30,155 bases of DNA from Lachnospiraceae bacterium (GTDB lineage: Bacteria; Bacillota; Clostridia; Lachnospirales; Lachnospiraceae), in contig CAAGJU010000329.1 of assembly GCA_900770225.1 (NCBI GenBank), forward strand, positions 1 through 30,155, written 5' to 3'. The position numbers and the translations under genes were made by a program. The notes beneath the pieces were generated by a model that saw nothing but the letters and a program-made list of their open reading frames with translations, did no database searches and was not told the DNA's origin. Each line of letters begins with the position of its first letter. Position 1 is the stretch's first letter. Shown here one piece after another: positions 22,397 through 30,155 of the stretch.

Positions 22397-22669
22397 TTGA
22401 GTGAAGTCCGAAAGGCCCCGGAGCGCACTTGCGTCGGGTGCCGTCAGAAAAAAGAAAAGAAAATGCTCGCGCGCGTTGTGCGAAAACCCGATGGTACGAT
22501 CGTTTATGATCCCGGCGGGAGACAGAACGGACGGGGCGCTTATCTGTGCCGGAGTACGGACTGCCTGAAAAAGGCTGAAAAGTCCCGGTCACTGGAGAGA
22601 GCACTGGGCGTGAGCATCCCCGAAGAAGTTTACCGGGAGCTTGAGAAGGAGGTCGCCGCGGATGAATGA
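22397..22669 (+). CDS. rnpM: RNase P modulator RnpM (YlxR)
   Basis: Small basic protein of 90 residues. The family signature P-E-R-T-C-V-G-C-R-Q-K-K at the N-terminus and G-R-G-A-Y-L-C in the middle are clear. In other Firmicutes this family binds RNA and modulates RNase P; it was formerly DUF448/YlxR. The start is the TTG at 22397 with GGAG at 22385-22388. It sits 21 nt after nusA, and its end overlaps ylxQ by 8 nt, the standard arrangement. Confidence 0.93.
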   Translation: MSEVRKAPERTCVGCRQKKEKKMLARVVRKPDGTIVYDPGGRQNGRGAYLCRSTDCLKKAEKSRSLERALGVSIPEEVYRELEKEVAADE

Positions 22670-22970
22670 CCGGAGAGCAGCCTCCATGCTGGGCATAGCC
22701 CGCAGGGCCGGTAAGGTGGAGAGCGGGGAGTACGCTACAGAGCAGGCGATCAGGAGAGGCAGGGCAAAGCTGCTGATCCTCTCCGTCGACGCCTCGGAAA
22801 ATACAGCAAAAAAGTTTATGAATATGGCAGAGGGACATCATGTTCCCGCGGTTCGTTTCCGTACCAAAGCGGAGCTCGGACATGCCATTGGTACAGGCGA
22901 TAGATCCTGTCTCGCCGTTACGGATGATGGACTGGCCGGTGCCGTGAGTAAATATCTGGAAGAAGAATAG
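22662..22970 (+). CDS. ylxQ: L7Ae/L30e-family RNA-binding protein YlxQ
   Basis: A 102-residue protein of the ribosomal L7Ae/L30e fold, probably binding kink-turn or related RNA. The N-terminal M-L-G-I-A-R-R-A-G-K-V-E-S-G and the central A-K-L-L-I-L-S-V-D-A-S-E-N-T motif are typical. The ATG at 22662 follows AAGGAGG at 22646-22652, which lies within the end of rnpM. An upstream in-frame start would precede this site and is unlikely. Its precise role is not settled in the family. Confidence 0.92.
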   Translation: MNDRRAASMLGIARRAGKVESGEYATEQAIRRGRAKLLILSVDASENTAKKFMNMAEGHHVPAVRFRTKAELGHAIGTGDRSCLAVTDDGLAGAVSKYLEEE

Positions 22971-23036
22971 TTGGCACGGCCGGTGCGTTGTGACAGACGC
23001 AGGACCGGTGAGCAGGAAGAAAGGCTGGTGTTGTAA

Positions 23037-26000
23037 TTGGCAAATCAGAGAATCAGGGATCTTGCAAAAGAACTGGGCGTGGAATCCAGAAGCATCCTCG
23101 ATTTCCTCGCAAAAAAAGGAAGCGGAGACAAGACGGCAGCAAGCAGTATCGATGAGGCGCAGGCAGATGAAATCCGCCGCGCACTGAAGAACGGTGCTGC
23201 ATCGGGTAAAACGGCTGTCTCATCAGGTGATGCCGCGAAGAGCAGCCAGGAAGCAGGAAAAGCGGCTGCGGACGGCGCAAATGACGCGGCCAGGAAGGAT
23301 GCGAAGGCGGACAAGCCGAAGAAGAAAAAATTCGTCATGGTTTTCCACCCGCAGAATGCATCCAGTAAAGAAGTGAGAAATTATCGTCCCGGCGGTGCGC
23401 AGCAGAACCGCGGCAAGGCAGCGGCTCCGGCGAAGGATACGCGGAGCACGGCGGGAAGAGCGGAAGAGACCAGAGGCGGACGTCCTGTCGGCAAGACCGG
23501 CAATGCTTCAGCTGCCAAGGTGCCGCTGATCCACAGACCGCGTCCGCACGGTGTGATCCGCAATGAAAATCCGAAGCCGCCGGTGAGCAACGTTCCGGAG
23601 AGAAAACCGGCGAGTGCGCTGACACGTGAGGCAGAGGCTGCGGCAGCTGCCAGAACGGAAGAGGCAAAGACAGAGGAAGCGGCTGCAAAGGCTGCTGCTT
23701 CTGCAGCAGAAGCAGCGCGCAGCACGGCTCCGGCAGGTGAACCGTCCGTACAGGCAGAGAAGCCCGTTTCCACAGCAGCTCCCGCAGCTGCAGAGACGAT
23801 GGTAGCAGAGCAGACAGCCGGGGCATCTCAGGATACAAAGGCACAGGCTGCGCAGGCATCTCCTGCCGCGGATAACGGAAATCATCAGGATACGGCAGCC
23901 GCTGAGAAACGGACAGAGACAGCTCCGGCAGCGCCGAAGACCGGAGCTGCTGCAGAAAGCAGTTCATCGGCATCCGCAGGTGCTTCCCAGGAGCGGAGCG
24001 GCGCAGAAGGTTTCAGATCTTCCCGCAGCGAAGGCGGCTACAGAAACGGCGGATCTGCAGGCGGAGACCGCACTTCCCGTCAGGGACGTTCCGGAGACCG
24101 CAACGGCGGTCGTGCCTACGGTGACAGATCCCGCAGCCAGAGCGGCGAGAGAACCCAGGGAGGCGAGAGATCACAGGGCGGAAGGTTCGGCGACAGAAAC
24201 GGTCAGGACCGCGGCCCCAGAAAACCTTTCGGAGACCGGAACGGAAGACCGGGACAGGGTCAGGGACGTATGTCAGCTTCCGGACGTCCGGGAAGACCGG
24301 GCGGATTCGGAGCCGGCAGAAACGAAGCCGGCACAGGCAATCGTTTTGGTTCCCATACAGGCGGACGCCCGGGTATGCACAGTGATCATCGCGGCGGCGG
24401 CGCATCGATGGATGTATCGGTGAAGAAGCCGACGAGGGATTCCCGCAGCCGTGACAAGGATAAGAATAAAGAGGATCTGAGAGGTAACAAGTTCACCAGC
24501 GACAGCCGCAGAAGCGGTGGACATAATAACAGACAGCTGATCCCGAAGGCTCTCCAGAAACCCACCCATAAGAAGGATGAGAAGAAGGAAGAGAAGGTTA
24601 CCGAGATCAAAATCGGCGATAAGCTGACGATCCGTGAGCTGGCTGAGAAGATGAAGATCAACCCTTCCGTTGTTGTCAAAGACCTGTTCATGAAGGGTGA
24701 GATGTACACCGTCAACCAGGAAGTGAGCTACGACAAGGCGGAAGAGATCGCCATGAACTACGACATCAGCTGCGAGCATGAAGAGGCTGTCGATGTGATC
24801 GCCGAGATGCTCAAGGAGGATGAAGAGGATGAGAGCAAGATGGTTCCGCGTCCTCCGGTAGTCTGCGTCATGGGCCATGTCGATCATGGTAAAACTTCGC
24901 TCCTCGACAAGATCCGTCATTCCCATGTGACAGAGCGCGAGGCCGGCGGTATCACACAGAACATCGGTGCCTACTGCGTATCCATCAACGGCCGCAGTAT
25001 CACATTCCTCGATACGCCCGGTCATGAAGCTTTCACAGCCATGCGTATGCGCGGTGCGAATTCCACGGATATCGCCGTACTCGTTGTAGCAGCGGATGAC
25101 GGCGTTATGCCGCAGACCGTCGAGGCGATCAACCATGCGAAGGCAGCCAATGTCGAGATCATAGTTGCCATCAACAAGATCGATAAACCCGGCGCAAATC
25201 CTGACAGAGTAAAGCAGGAGCTGACAGAGTACGGGCTCGTTGCCTCTGACTGGGGCGGCCAGACAGAGATGGTCGAGGTTTCCGCCAAGACCGGTCAGGG
25301 TATTGACGACCTGCTGGATACCATCCTGCTGACGGCTGACATCCTCGAGCTGAAGGCCAACCCGAACCGTCTGGCGAGAGGCCTTGTGCTGGAGGCAAAG
25401 CTGGACAAGGGCAAAGGCCCGGTAGCCAACCTCCTTGTACAGAAGGGTACACTTCACGTCGGCGATTATATCGCCTGCGGTTCCGCGTCCGGTAAAGTCC
25501 GCGGCATGACCGATGAGAACGGCAAATCCGTCCGCTCGGCAGGCCCGTCCGTACCGGTTGAGGTGCAGGGTCTGAACGGCGTTCCGGATGCCGGCGAGAT
25601 CCTCCTGGCAACGGAGACGGATAAGGAAGCGAAAAATATTGCGGCGACCTATGTCAACGAGCATAAGAATGCACTTCTGGAGGAGACGAAGTCCAGAATG
25701 TCGCTGGATGCACTTTTTGATCAGATCAAGGATGGTTCCGTCAAGGAACTTGAACTGATCGTCAAGGCTGATGTGCAGGGCTCCGTTGAGGCGCTGAAGC
25801 AGTCACTGGAGAAGCTCTCCAATGATGAGGTTGTCATCAAGATCATCCATGGCGGCGTCGGAGCAATCAATGAATCTGATGTATCGCTGGCGGCAGCTTC
25901 CAATGCCATTGTCATCGGTTTCAATGTCCGTCCGGATCAGACGGCCAAGGCACTGGCAGATGAAGAGAAGGTCGATATCCGCCTGTACAGAGTCATCTAT

Positions 26001-26348
26001 CAGGCGATCGATGATATCACAGCAGCCATGAACGGTATGCTTGAGCCGGTCTACGAGGAAAAAGTGATCGGACACGCGGAAGTCCGTCAGCTGTTCAGAG
26101 CTTCGGGTGTGGGCAACATCGCAGGAAGCTACGTGCTCGACGGCACCATCCAGAGAGGCTGCAAGGTTCGTGTATATCGTGGAGATGATCAGCTCTTTGA
26201 GGGCGAGCTCGCCAGCCTGAAGCGCTTCAAGGATGATGTGAAGGAAGTAAAGGCAGGCTTTGAGTGCGGTATCGTGGTGGAAGGCTTTGACAGCTTCGCA
26301 CAGGGCGACCGTATCGAGGCCTATATCATGGCAGAGGTGCCGAGATGA
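23037..26348 (+). CDS. infB: Translation initiation factor IF-2
   Basis: GTPase that brings initiator fMet-tRNA to the 30S subunit and promotes subunit joining. The 1103-residue protein has an N-terminal IF2N module (1-50, I-R-D-L-A-K-E-L-G-V). A long low-complexity region follows: Ala/Lys/Glu-rich at about 60-317, then Arg/Gly/Asp-rich at about 318-457. A second IF2N-like module comes before the G domain. The G domain has G-H-V-D-H-G-K-T at 613-620, D-T-P-G-H-E, N-K-I-D and S-A-K-T-G. The C-terminal beta barrel and fMet-tRNA domain complete it. The TTG at 23037 is preceded by AAAGG at 23020-23024, with 12 nt of spacing. The stop overlaps the rbfA start (ATGA). Confidence 0.95.
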   Translation: MANQRIRDLAKELGVESRSILDFLAKKGSGDKTAASSIDEAQADEIRRALKNGAASGKTAVSSGDAAKSSQEAGKAAADGANDAARKDAKADKPKKKKFVMVFHPQNASSKEVRNYRPGGAQQNRGKAAAPAKDTRSTAGRAEETRGGRPVGKTGNASAAKVPLIHRPRPHGVIRNENPKPPVSNVPERKPASALTREAEAAAAARTEEAKTEEAAAKAAASAAEAARSTAPAGEPSVQAEKPVSTAAPAAAETMVAEQTAGASQDTKAQAAQASPAADNGNHQDTAAAEKRTETAPAAPKTGAAAESSSSASAGASQERSGAEGFRSSRSEGGYRNGGSAGGDRTSRQGRSGDRNGGRAYGDRSRSQSGERTQGGERSQGGRFGDRNGQDRGPRKPFGDRNGRPGQGQGRMSASGRPGRPGGFGAGRNEAGTGNRFGSHTGGRPGMHSDHRGGGASMDVSVKKPTRDSRSRDKDKNKEDLRGNKFTSDSRRSGGHNNRQLIPKALQKPTHKKDEKKEEKVTEIKIGDKLTIRELAEKMKINPSVVVKDLFMKGEMYTVNQEVSYDKAEEIAMNYDISCEHEEAVDVIAEMLKEDEEDESKMVPRPPVVCVMGHVDHGKTSLLDKIRHSHVTEREAGGITQNIGAYCVSINGRSITFLDTPGHEAFTAMRMRGANSTDIAVLVVAADDGVMPQTVEAINHAKAANVEIIVAINKIDKPGANPDRVKQELTEYGLVASDWGGQTEMVEVSAKTGQGIDDLLDTILLTADILELKANPNRLARGLVLEAKLDKGKGPVANLLVQKGTLHVGDYIACGSASGKVRGMTDENGKSVRSAGPSVPVEVQGLNGVPDAGEILLATETDKEAKNIAATYVNEHKNALLEETKSRMSLDALFDQIKDGSVKELELIVKADVQGSVEALKQSLEKLSNDEVVIKIIHGGVGAINESDVSLAAASNAIVIGFNVRPDQTAKALADEEKVDIRLYRVIYQAIDDITAAMNGMLEPVYEEKVIGHAEVRQLFRASGVGNIAGSYVLDGTIQRGCKVRVYRGDDQLFEGELASLKRFKDDVKEVKAGFECGIVVEGFDSFAQGDRIEAYIMAEVPR

Positions 26349-26758
26349 GAAAAAACAGTATCAAAAACGTCCGGATCAATGAGGCTGTGAAGGAAGAGAT
26401 CAGCAATATCATTCGTTCCGACGTCAAGGATCCCAGAATTGCGATGATGACCAGTGTAACGCAGGCCATCGTCGCTACAGACCTGAAAACCTGCAAGGTC
26501 ATGGTCAGTGTGCTGGGAGACGATAAGGCAAAACAGGACACCATGGAAGGACTGCGCAGCTCGGCCGGTTATATCCGGCATGAGCTGGCGCAGCGCCTGA
26601 ACCTCCGCAATACGCCGGAACTGATCTTCCGCCTGGATACATCGATCGAATACGGTGTGAACATGTCCCACAGGATCGATGAGGTGATGGAAGAGGACAG
26701 AAAAAAGCACGGGGAAAACAGCGGAGAGGACAGGACAGAGCGCGAGGAAAGCGAATGA
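26345..26758 (+). CDS. rbfA: 30S ribosome-binding factor A
   Basis: Cold-shock-associated 30S maturation factor with a KH-like fold, 137 residues. Motifs are the N-terminal R-I-N-E-A-V-K-E-E-I-S-N-I-I, the central D-P-R-I-A-M-M-T-S-V-T, and L-R-S-S-A-G-Y-I-R-H-E-L-A-Q-R-L-N-L-R-N-T-P-E-L-I-F. A short acidic and basic tail follows. It overlaps infB and nrnA by ATGA at both ends, so translation is coupled across three genes. Confidence 0.95.
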   Translation: MRKNSIKNVRINEAVKEEISNIIRSDVKDPRIAMMTSVTQAIVATDLKTCKVMVSVLGDDKAKQDTMEGLRSSAGYIRHELAQRLNLRNTPELIFRLDTSIEYGVNMSHRIDEVMEEDRKKHGENSGEDRTEREESE

Positions 26759-27726
26759 GATTAGGAAATATAGGCGATTATCTGGAAGGAGTCAGCAGCA
26801 TAGCGATCGCGGGACATGTAAATCCCGACGGAGACTGCGTGGGCTCTGCCCTCGGGGTGTATCTGTATCTGAAGGATAACTTCCCCGGCATCAGCACAAC
26901 CGTATTTCTGGAAAATATGCGCGATGAGTTCAGATTTCTGGAGGATTCCGGAAAGGTCCGCTTCACACTGGATGAAGTCAGGCCTTATGACCTGATCATT
27001 CTTGTGGATATCAGCAGCCGGGACCGCATCGGCGTGATCAGCGATCTGCTTCCGTTGGCGGGAAAGACGCTCTGCTTTGATCACCATGTCACCAACAGAG
27101 AATCCTGCACCTGGCTGTTCAATTATCCGGATATGAGTTCGACTTCAGAGCTGGTTTATTATTTCATGGATCCGGATAAGATTTCGGAAAAATGTGCTGA
27201 GGCACTTTATATGGGCATCGTGCACGATACCGGTGTTTTCCAGTATTCCTGCACCTCACCCGACACGATGCGCACGGCGGCTGCTCTCATGGAGAAGGGC
27301 ATTCCGTTCAGCCGGATCGTAGATGATACCTATTATCAGAAGACCTATGTGCAGAATCAGATCATGGGACGTACGGTGATGGAATCCATCCTGATTCTTG
27401 ATGGCAGACTGATCATCGGGTATGTCAAAAATAAAGACATGAATTTCTATGGTGTCACCTCGAAGGATATGGACGGCATCGTCAATGAGCTGAGAAACAC
27501 CGTCGGCGTTGAAGTTGCTATTTTCATGTATGAGAAGGAACCTTCCGTATGGAAGGTAAGTCTGCGCTCCAGAGACTATGTCGATGTCAGTGCGGTCGCT
27601 CAGAAGTTCGAGGGCGGCGGCCACGTGCGCGCTGCCGGCTGCACGATGACCGGATCGCAGTATGACGTCATCAACAACCTGACGTACTATCTGGAGAAGG
27701 CGCTGGATGAGCCGCATGAAGCCTGA
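26755..27726 (+). CDS. nrnA: Bifunctional oligoribonuclease/pAp phosphatase, DHH family
   Basis: DHH/DHHA1 phosphoesterase of 323 residues that degrades short oligonucleotides and dephosphorylates pAp in related Firmicutes. The manganese-site motifs are all present: His21, Asp25 and Asp27 in G-H-V-N-P-D-G-D-C-V-G-S, Asp85 in L-V-D-I-S-S, and Asp109-His110-His111 in F-D-H-H-V-T-N. The I-V-H-D-T-G-V-F segment follows. The C-terminal DHHA1 domain ends with G-G-G-H-V-R-A-A-G. The ATG overlaps the rbfA stop. Some members act on cyclic dinucleotide products; the sequence does not decide between these substrates. Confidence 0.92.
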   Translation: MRLGNIGDYLEGVSSIAIAGHVNPDGDCVGSALGVYLYLKDNFPGISTTVFLENMRDEFRFLEDSGKVRFTLDEVRPYDLIILVDISSRDRIGVISDLLPLAGKTLCFDHHVTNRESCTWLFNYPDMSSTSELVYYFMDPDKISEKCAEALYMGIVHDTGVFQYSCTSPDTMRTAAALMEKGIPFSRIVDDTYYQKTYVQNQIMGRTVMESILILDGRLIIGYVKNKDMNFYGVTSKDMDGIVNELRNTVGVEVAIFMYEKEPSVWKVSLRSRDYVDVSAVAQKFEGGGHVRAAGCTMTGSQYDVINNLTYYLEKALDEPHEA

Positions 27727-27795
27727 CATGAAGACAGGCGCGCACTGTGAATAAGATCCCATCCGTTGATGAAGAAGCCTGATATGGAGACAGGC
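27718..27795 (+). repeat. Duplicated 22-nt hairpin unit spanning the nrnA stop codon
   Basis: Two copies of a 22-nt unit lie at 27718-27739 and 27774-27795, with 20 of 22 bases identical. Each contains GCCTG and CAGGC arms around a 9-nt loop. The first copy includes the nrnA stop codon. The second is followed by CTTT but no real T tract. A further pairing, CCCATCC 27758-27764 with GGATGGG 27833-27839, could enclose the second unit. Function unknown. Confidence 0.5.
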
Positions 27796-27894
27796 CTTTG
27801 CGGCGGATGATGGTCAGCCACTGCGGTATAGTGGATGGGTTGGCAGCCGAATGATAATGTATCGGGGGATATATGCATATTCGGAGATACTGCC

Positions 27895-29022
27895 ATGATC
27901 AATGGATTTATCAATGTTTATAAGGAGCCGGGTTATACGAGTCATGATGTGGTCGCAAAGCTGAGGGGCATCGTCCATCAGAAGAAGATCGGCCACACGG
28001 GTACACTGGACCCGGCGGCAGAGGGGGTTCTGCCTGTCTGTCTGGGAAAAGCAACGCGTGCAGCGGATTTTCTCACGGACGAAACAAAGACCTACGAGAC
28101 AGTGATGCTTCTCGGACTGGATACTGACACGCAGGATACGACGGGCACCGTGCTGCGGCAGGCAGAGGTGATGTGCTCAGAGGATGAGGCGTTTGCGGCC
28201 ATTCAGTCTTTTGAGGGCGACCAGATGCAGGTTCCGCCCATGTATTCAGCCAGAAAAATCAACGGAAAGAAGCTCTATGAGCTGGCCCGCGAAGGGAAAA
28301 CCGTTGAACGGGAGGCGCGGCCGGTTCATTTTTACGAAATACGGGTACTTTCATGCAGCATGCCGCGGATCACGATGCGGGTCACCTGCTCCAGGGGTAC
28401 CTATATCCGCACGCTCTGCCATGATATCGGCGAGAAATTAGGCTGCGGCGGCTGTATGGAGAAACTGGTCAGGACGAAGGTGGGCGGATTCAAGGAGTCT
28501 GACGCAGTCACGCTCCGTAAGATCAGTGAGCTTGCAGAGGAAGGACGTCTCAGAGACATCCTGAAGCCGGTTGATACGATTTTTTCTGATCTTTCCTCTT
28601 TTTCCACGATCGATGTAGCTGACGGGCTGGCTCATAACGGCAACAAGGTTCCGGCAGGCATGGTCAGCAATGTCATGAAGGGATATCTGGAAAAAAAGAT
28701 CATACAGGATATGCTCCGGCAGAGTATGGACGGAGACAGTGAGAAACGGGAATATGATCAGACAGAACTTCCTTTTCCCGGCCGTGTCCGTCTCTATGAC
28801 TCCAGGGGGACTTTTATCGGTCTGTACAGCTATGACATAGAGACGTGCATGTTCTGTCCGGTCAGGATTTTCTATGATCCGGAGGAAGCGGCGGAGGAGA
28901 ACAGCCGGAAGTCGGTATATGAAGCTTATCTCGACGGCTCGGAGGAATACAGGCAGCAGCCGCTTCCCTCTCTGCATGAGCTGAAGGAACAGGAGATCAT
29001 GGAGAGCTCGTACCGCGAGTGA
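27895..29022 (+). CDS. truB: tRNA pseudouridine-55 synthase
   Basis: Makes pseudouridine at position 55 of the tRNA T-loop. The 375-residue protein opens with I-N-G-F-I-N-V-Y-K-E-P-G-Y-T-S-H-D-V-V. The catalytic Asp39 is in G-H-T-G-T-L-D-P-A-A-E-G-V-L-P-V. Further motifs are K-T-Y-E, P-P-M-Y-S-A-R-K-I-N-G, and C-S-R-G-T-Y-I-R-T-L-C-H-D-I-G. The usual length is near 300; the extra part is a C-terminal PUA-like segment and a charged tail from about 305. The ATG at 27895 has GGAG at 27883-27886. The frame extends 20 codons upstream without a ribosome-binding site. Confidence 0.94.
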   Translation: MINGFINVYKEPGYTSHDVVAKLRGIVHQKKIGHTGTLDPAAEGVLPVCLGKATRAADFLTDETKTYETVMLLGLDTDTQDTTGTVLRQAEVMCSEDEAFAAIQSFEGDQMQVPPMYSARKINGKKLYELAREGKTVEREARPVHFYEIRVLSCSMPRITMRVTCSRGTYIRTLCHDIGEKLGCGGCMEKLVRTKVGGFKESDAVTLRKISELAEEGRLRDILKPVDTIFSDLSSFSTIDVADGLAHNGNKVPAGMVSNVMKGYLEKKIIQDMLRQSMDGDSEKREYDQTELPFPGRVRLYDSRGTFIGLYSYDIETCMFCPVRIFYDPEEAAEENSRKSVYEAYLDGSEEYRQQPLPSLHELKEQEIMESSYRE

Positions 29023-29033
29023 GGGGATTGACA

Positions 29034-29957
29034 ATGGATTACGTCAGAGATCTTTCAACCTATGTGAGCGATCCGCCAACGGCTGTGACGCTCGGCAAAT
29101 TTGACGGCGTGCACAGGGGTCACAGAAAACTGATCGCGAAGATCCATGAGCTCGCGCGTGAAAACGGCTGGAAGACAGCCGTTTTTACTTTTGATGTGGC
29201 ACCGCAGGTCTTTATGGGTGAGCGGGCACAGAAGCTTCTGGTCACGAACCGTGAGCGCGCCGAGATCATGCGTGATCTCAATGTGGACATCCTGATCGAG
29301 TGTCCTTTCACAGAGGAGCTGAAGTCCATGGAGGCGGATGCTTTTGTGAAAAACATTCTGGTTGAAAAACTCCATGCCAGCGCCGTCGTAGTCGGGACCG
29401 ACTTTCATTTCGGAAGAAACAGAAGCGGTTCTCCGGCTTTCCTGCAGCAGCAGGGCCCTGCCTCGGGTTTTCAGACGATCATTGTGCCGAAGGAGAAAGA
29501 TGACGGCAGGGATATCAGCAGCACCTGGATTCGCGGGGAACTCGCGAAGGGAAATGTCCGCAAGGTGCGTGAACTGCTGGGCTATCCCTATTTCATCGAC
29601 GGAAAGATCGTCCATGGCCGTCATCTGGGACATAAGCTCGGGTTCCCGACGATCAACCAGGTGCCCGCACCGGAAAAAATGCTGCCGCCCAATGGCGTTT
29701 ATTTTTCACAGACGTTTGTCGGCGGGCATCTGTATCAGGGTATTTCCAATATCGGCGTCAAGCCTACGGTGGACGGGAATCACATGGGGATTGAGACTTA
29801 CCTGTTTGACTGCAGTCTTGATCTGTATGAACAGCAGGCGCGTGTGGAACTGCTGGATTTCAGGCGGCCGGAGAAGCGCTTTGAAAATCTTGATCAGCTG
29901 AAGGCGCAGATCGATGAGGATATTCAGGCGGCGGATCTGTTCTTCCAGCCCGATTGA
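29034..29957 (+). CDS. ribF: Bifunctional riboflavin kinase/FAD synthetase
   Basis: Converts riboflavin to FMN and then FAD. The 307-residue protein has an N-terminal nucleotidyltransferase domain with L-G-K-F-D-G-V-H-R-G-H (20-30), G-T-D-F-H-F-G (121-127) and I-S-S-T-W-I-R (161-167, usually I-S-S-T-R-I-R). The C-terminal kinase domain shows G-H-K-L-G-F-P-T-I-N (199-208) and P-P-N-G-V-Y. The ATG at 29034 follows GAGGGG at 29021-29026, 11 nt after the truB stop. It is the last gene of the operon, and a palindromic element begins right after the stop. Confidence 0.95.
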   Translation: MDYVRDLSTYVSDPPTAVTLGKFDGVHRGHRKLIAKIHELARENGWKTAVFTFDVAPQVFMGERAQKLLVTNRERAEIMRDLNVDILIECPFTEELKSMEADAFVKNILVEKLHASAVVVGTDFHFGRNRSGSPAFLQQQGPASGFQTIIVPKEKDDGRDISSTWIRGELAKGNVRKVRELLGYPYFIDGKIVHGRHLGHKLGFPTINQVPAPEKMLPPNGVYFSQTFVGGHLYQGISNIGVKPTVDGNHMGIETYLFDCSLDLYEQQARVELLDFRRPEKRFENLDQLKAQIDEDIQAADLFFQPD

Positions 29958-30155
29958 ATGATACAGATACCTCTGCCCGCAACTCGCTCCCGCTCGTCCT
30001 CGACGCAGCGGTGGTAAGCTCATCCTTCGCTGACGCTCGGATTTACGCGAGCAGTGAGCCACAGCCATACACGCGGAGCGTGATATGGTGTGGCGAACGC
30101 CGCGATAACGTGATAAAACACGCGAAGCGAGTTTTATCACGTCAGCCAACCACCG
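29958..30155. repeat. Palindromic intergenic element after ribF, truncated by the window end
   Basis: It starts at the base after the ribF stop with GATACAGATACC, a variant of the left arm seen at 9791-9802. A segment at about 29985-30010 resembles the complement of the start of copy 1. Internal hairpins are CCATA/TATGG (30065-30069, 30084-30088) around CACGC/GCGTG, and a perfect 12-bp stem at 30108-30119 with 30131-30142. The last 11 nt match 11619-11629. The matching right arm is presumably beyond the window. It may terminate the nusA-infB operon. Confidence 0.75.

Noticed and set aside
1..30155. Palindromic elements as insertion sequences with their own transposase.
   Set aside because: None contains an open frame resembling a transposase, and no consistent target-site duplication is visible. 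A non-autonomous mobile origin remains possible.

Overview
The window reads as a chromosomal segment of a Clostridia-class Firmicute, most likely Lachnospiraceae. The evidence is the canonical rimP-nusA-rnpM-ylxQ-infB-rbfA-nrnA-truB-ribF block, strong AGGAGG-type ribosome binding sites, a CobA-HemD fusion, frequent TTG starts and moderately high GC. The family assignment is inference; no rRNA gene is present. Every gene I accept is on the + strand. I see no tRNA, rRNA, CRISPR, transposase or phage gene.

Layout. (1) 1-1752: the right part of a palindromic intergenic repeat, an NCS2 uracil permease and its terminator. (2) 1795-8113: a tetrapyrrole block, hemA-hemC-cobA/hemD-hemB-hemL, which takes glutamyl-tRNA to uroporphyrinogen III and then precorrin-2. 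No later heme gene is present, so the product is probably corrinoid or siroheme. (3) 8134-9754: an HD-domain gene broken by an internal deletion, then an alpha/beta hydrolase with an unusual C-terminal extension. (4) 9892-14160: a B12-binding radical SAM protein, an M18 aminopeptidase and a GreA-type factor, separated by large palindromic elements. (5) 14345-20018: ftsH, a GlgB-like protein whose catalytic nucleophile is replaced and which ends in an 11-residue repeat tail, and an MscS channel. (6) 20326-29957: a promoter candidate, a leader hairpin and the nusA-infB transcription/translation operon.

Two things stand out. First, the GlgB paralogue at 16266-18980 keeps the branching-enzyme fold. 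However, the catalytic Asp of the R-x-D motif is Asn, the usual His of the V-P-G-H motif is Cys, and the protein ends in eight 11-residue Ala/Lys repeats. It looks like a non-catalytic glycogen-associated or structural protein rather than an enzyme. Second, most non-operonic gaps hold large, nested, non-coding palindromes built from shared modules. Different copies have different outer-stem sequences, but both arms still pair, which is the pattern expected when secondary structure is maintained. One copy is a deletion derivative and one overlaps a stop codon.

All comparisons with protein families come from memory of conserved motifs. No search or folding was run.
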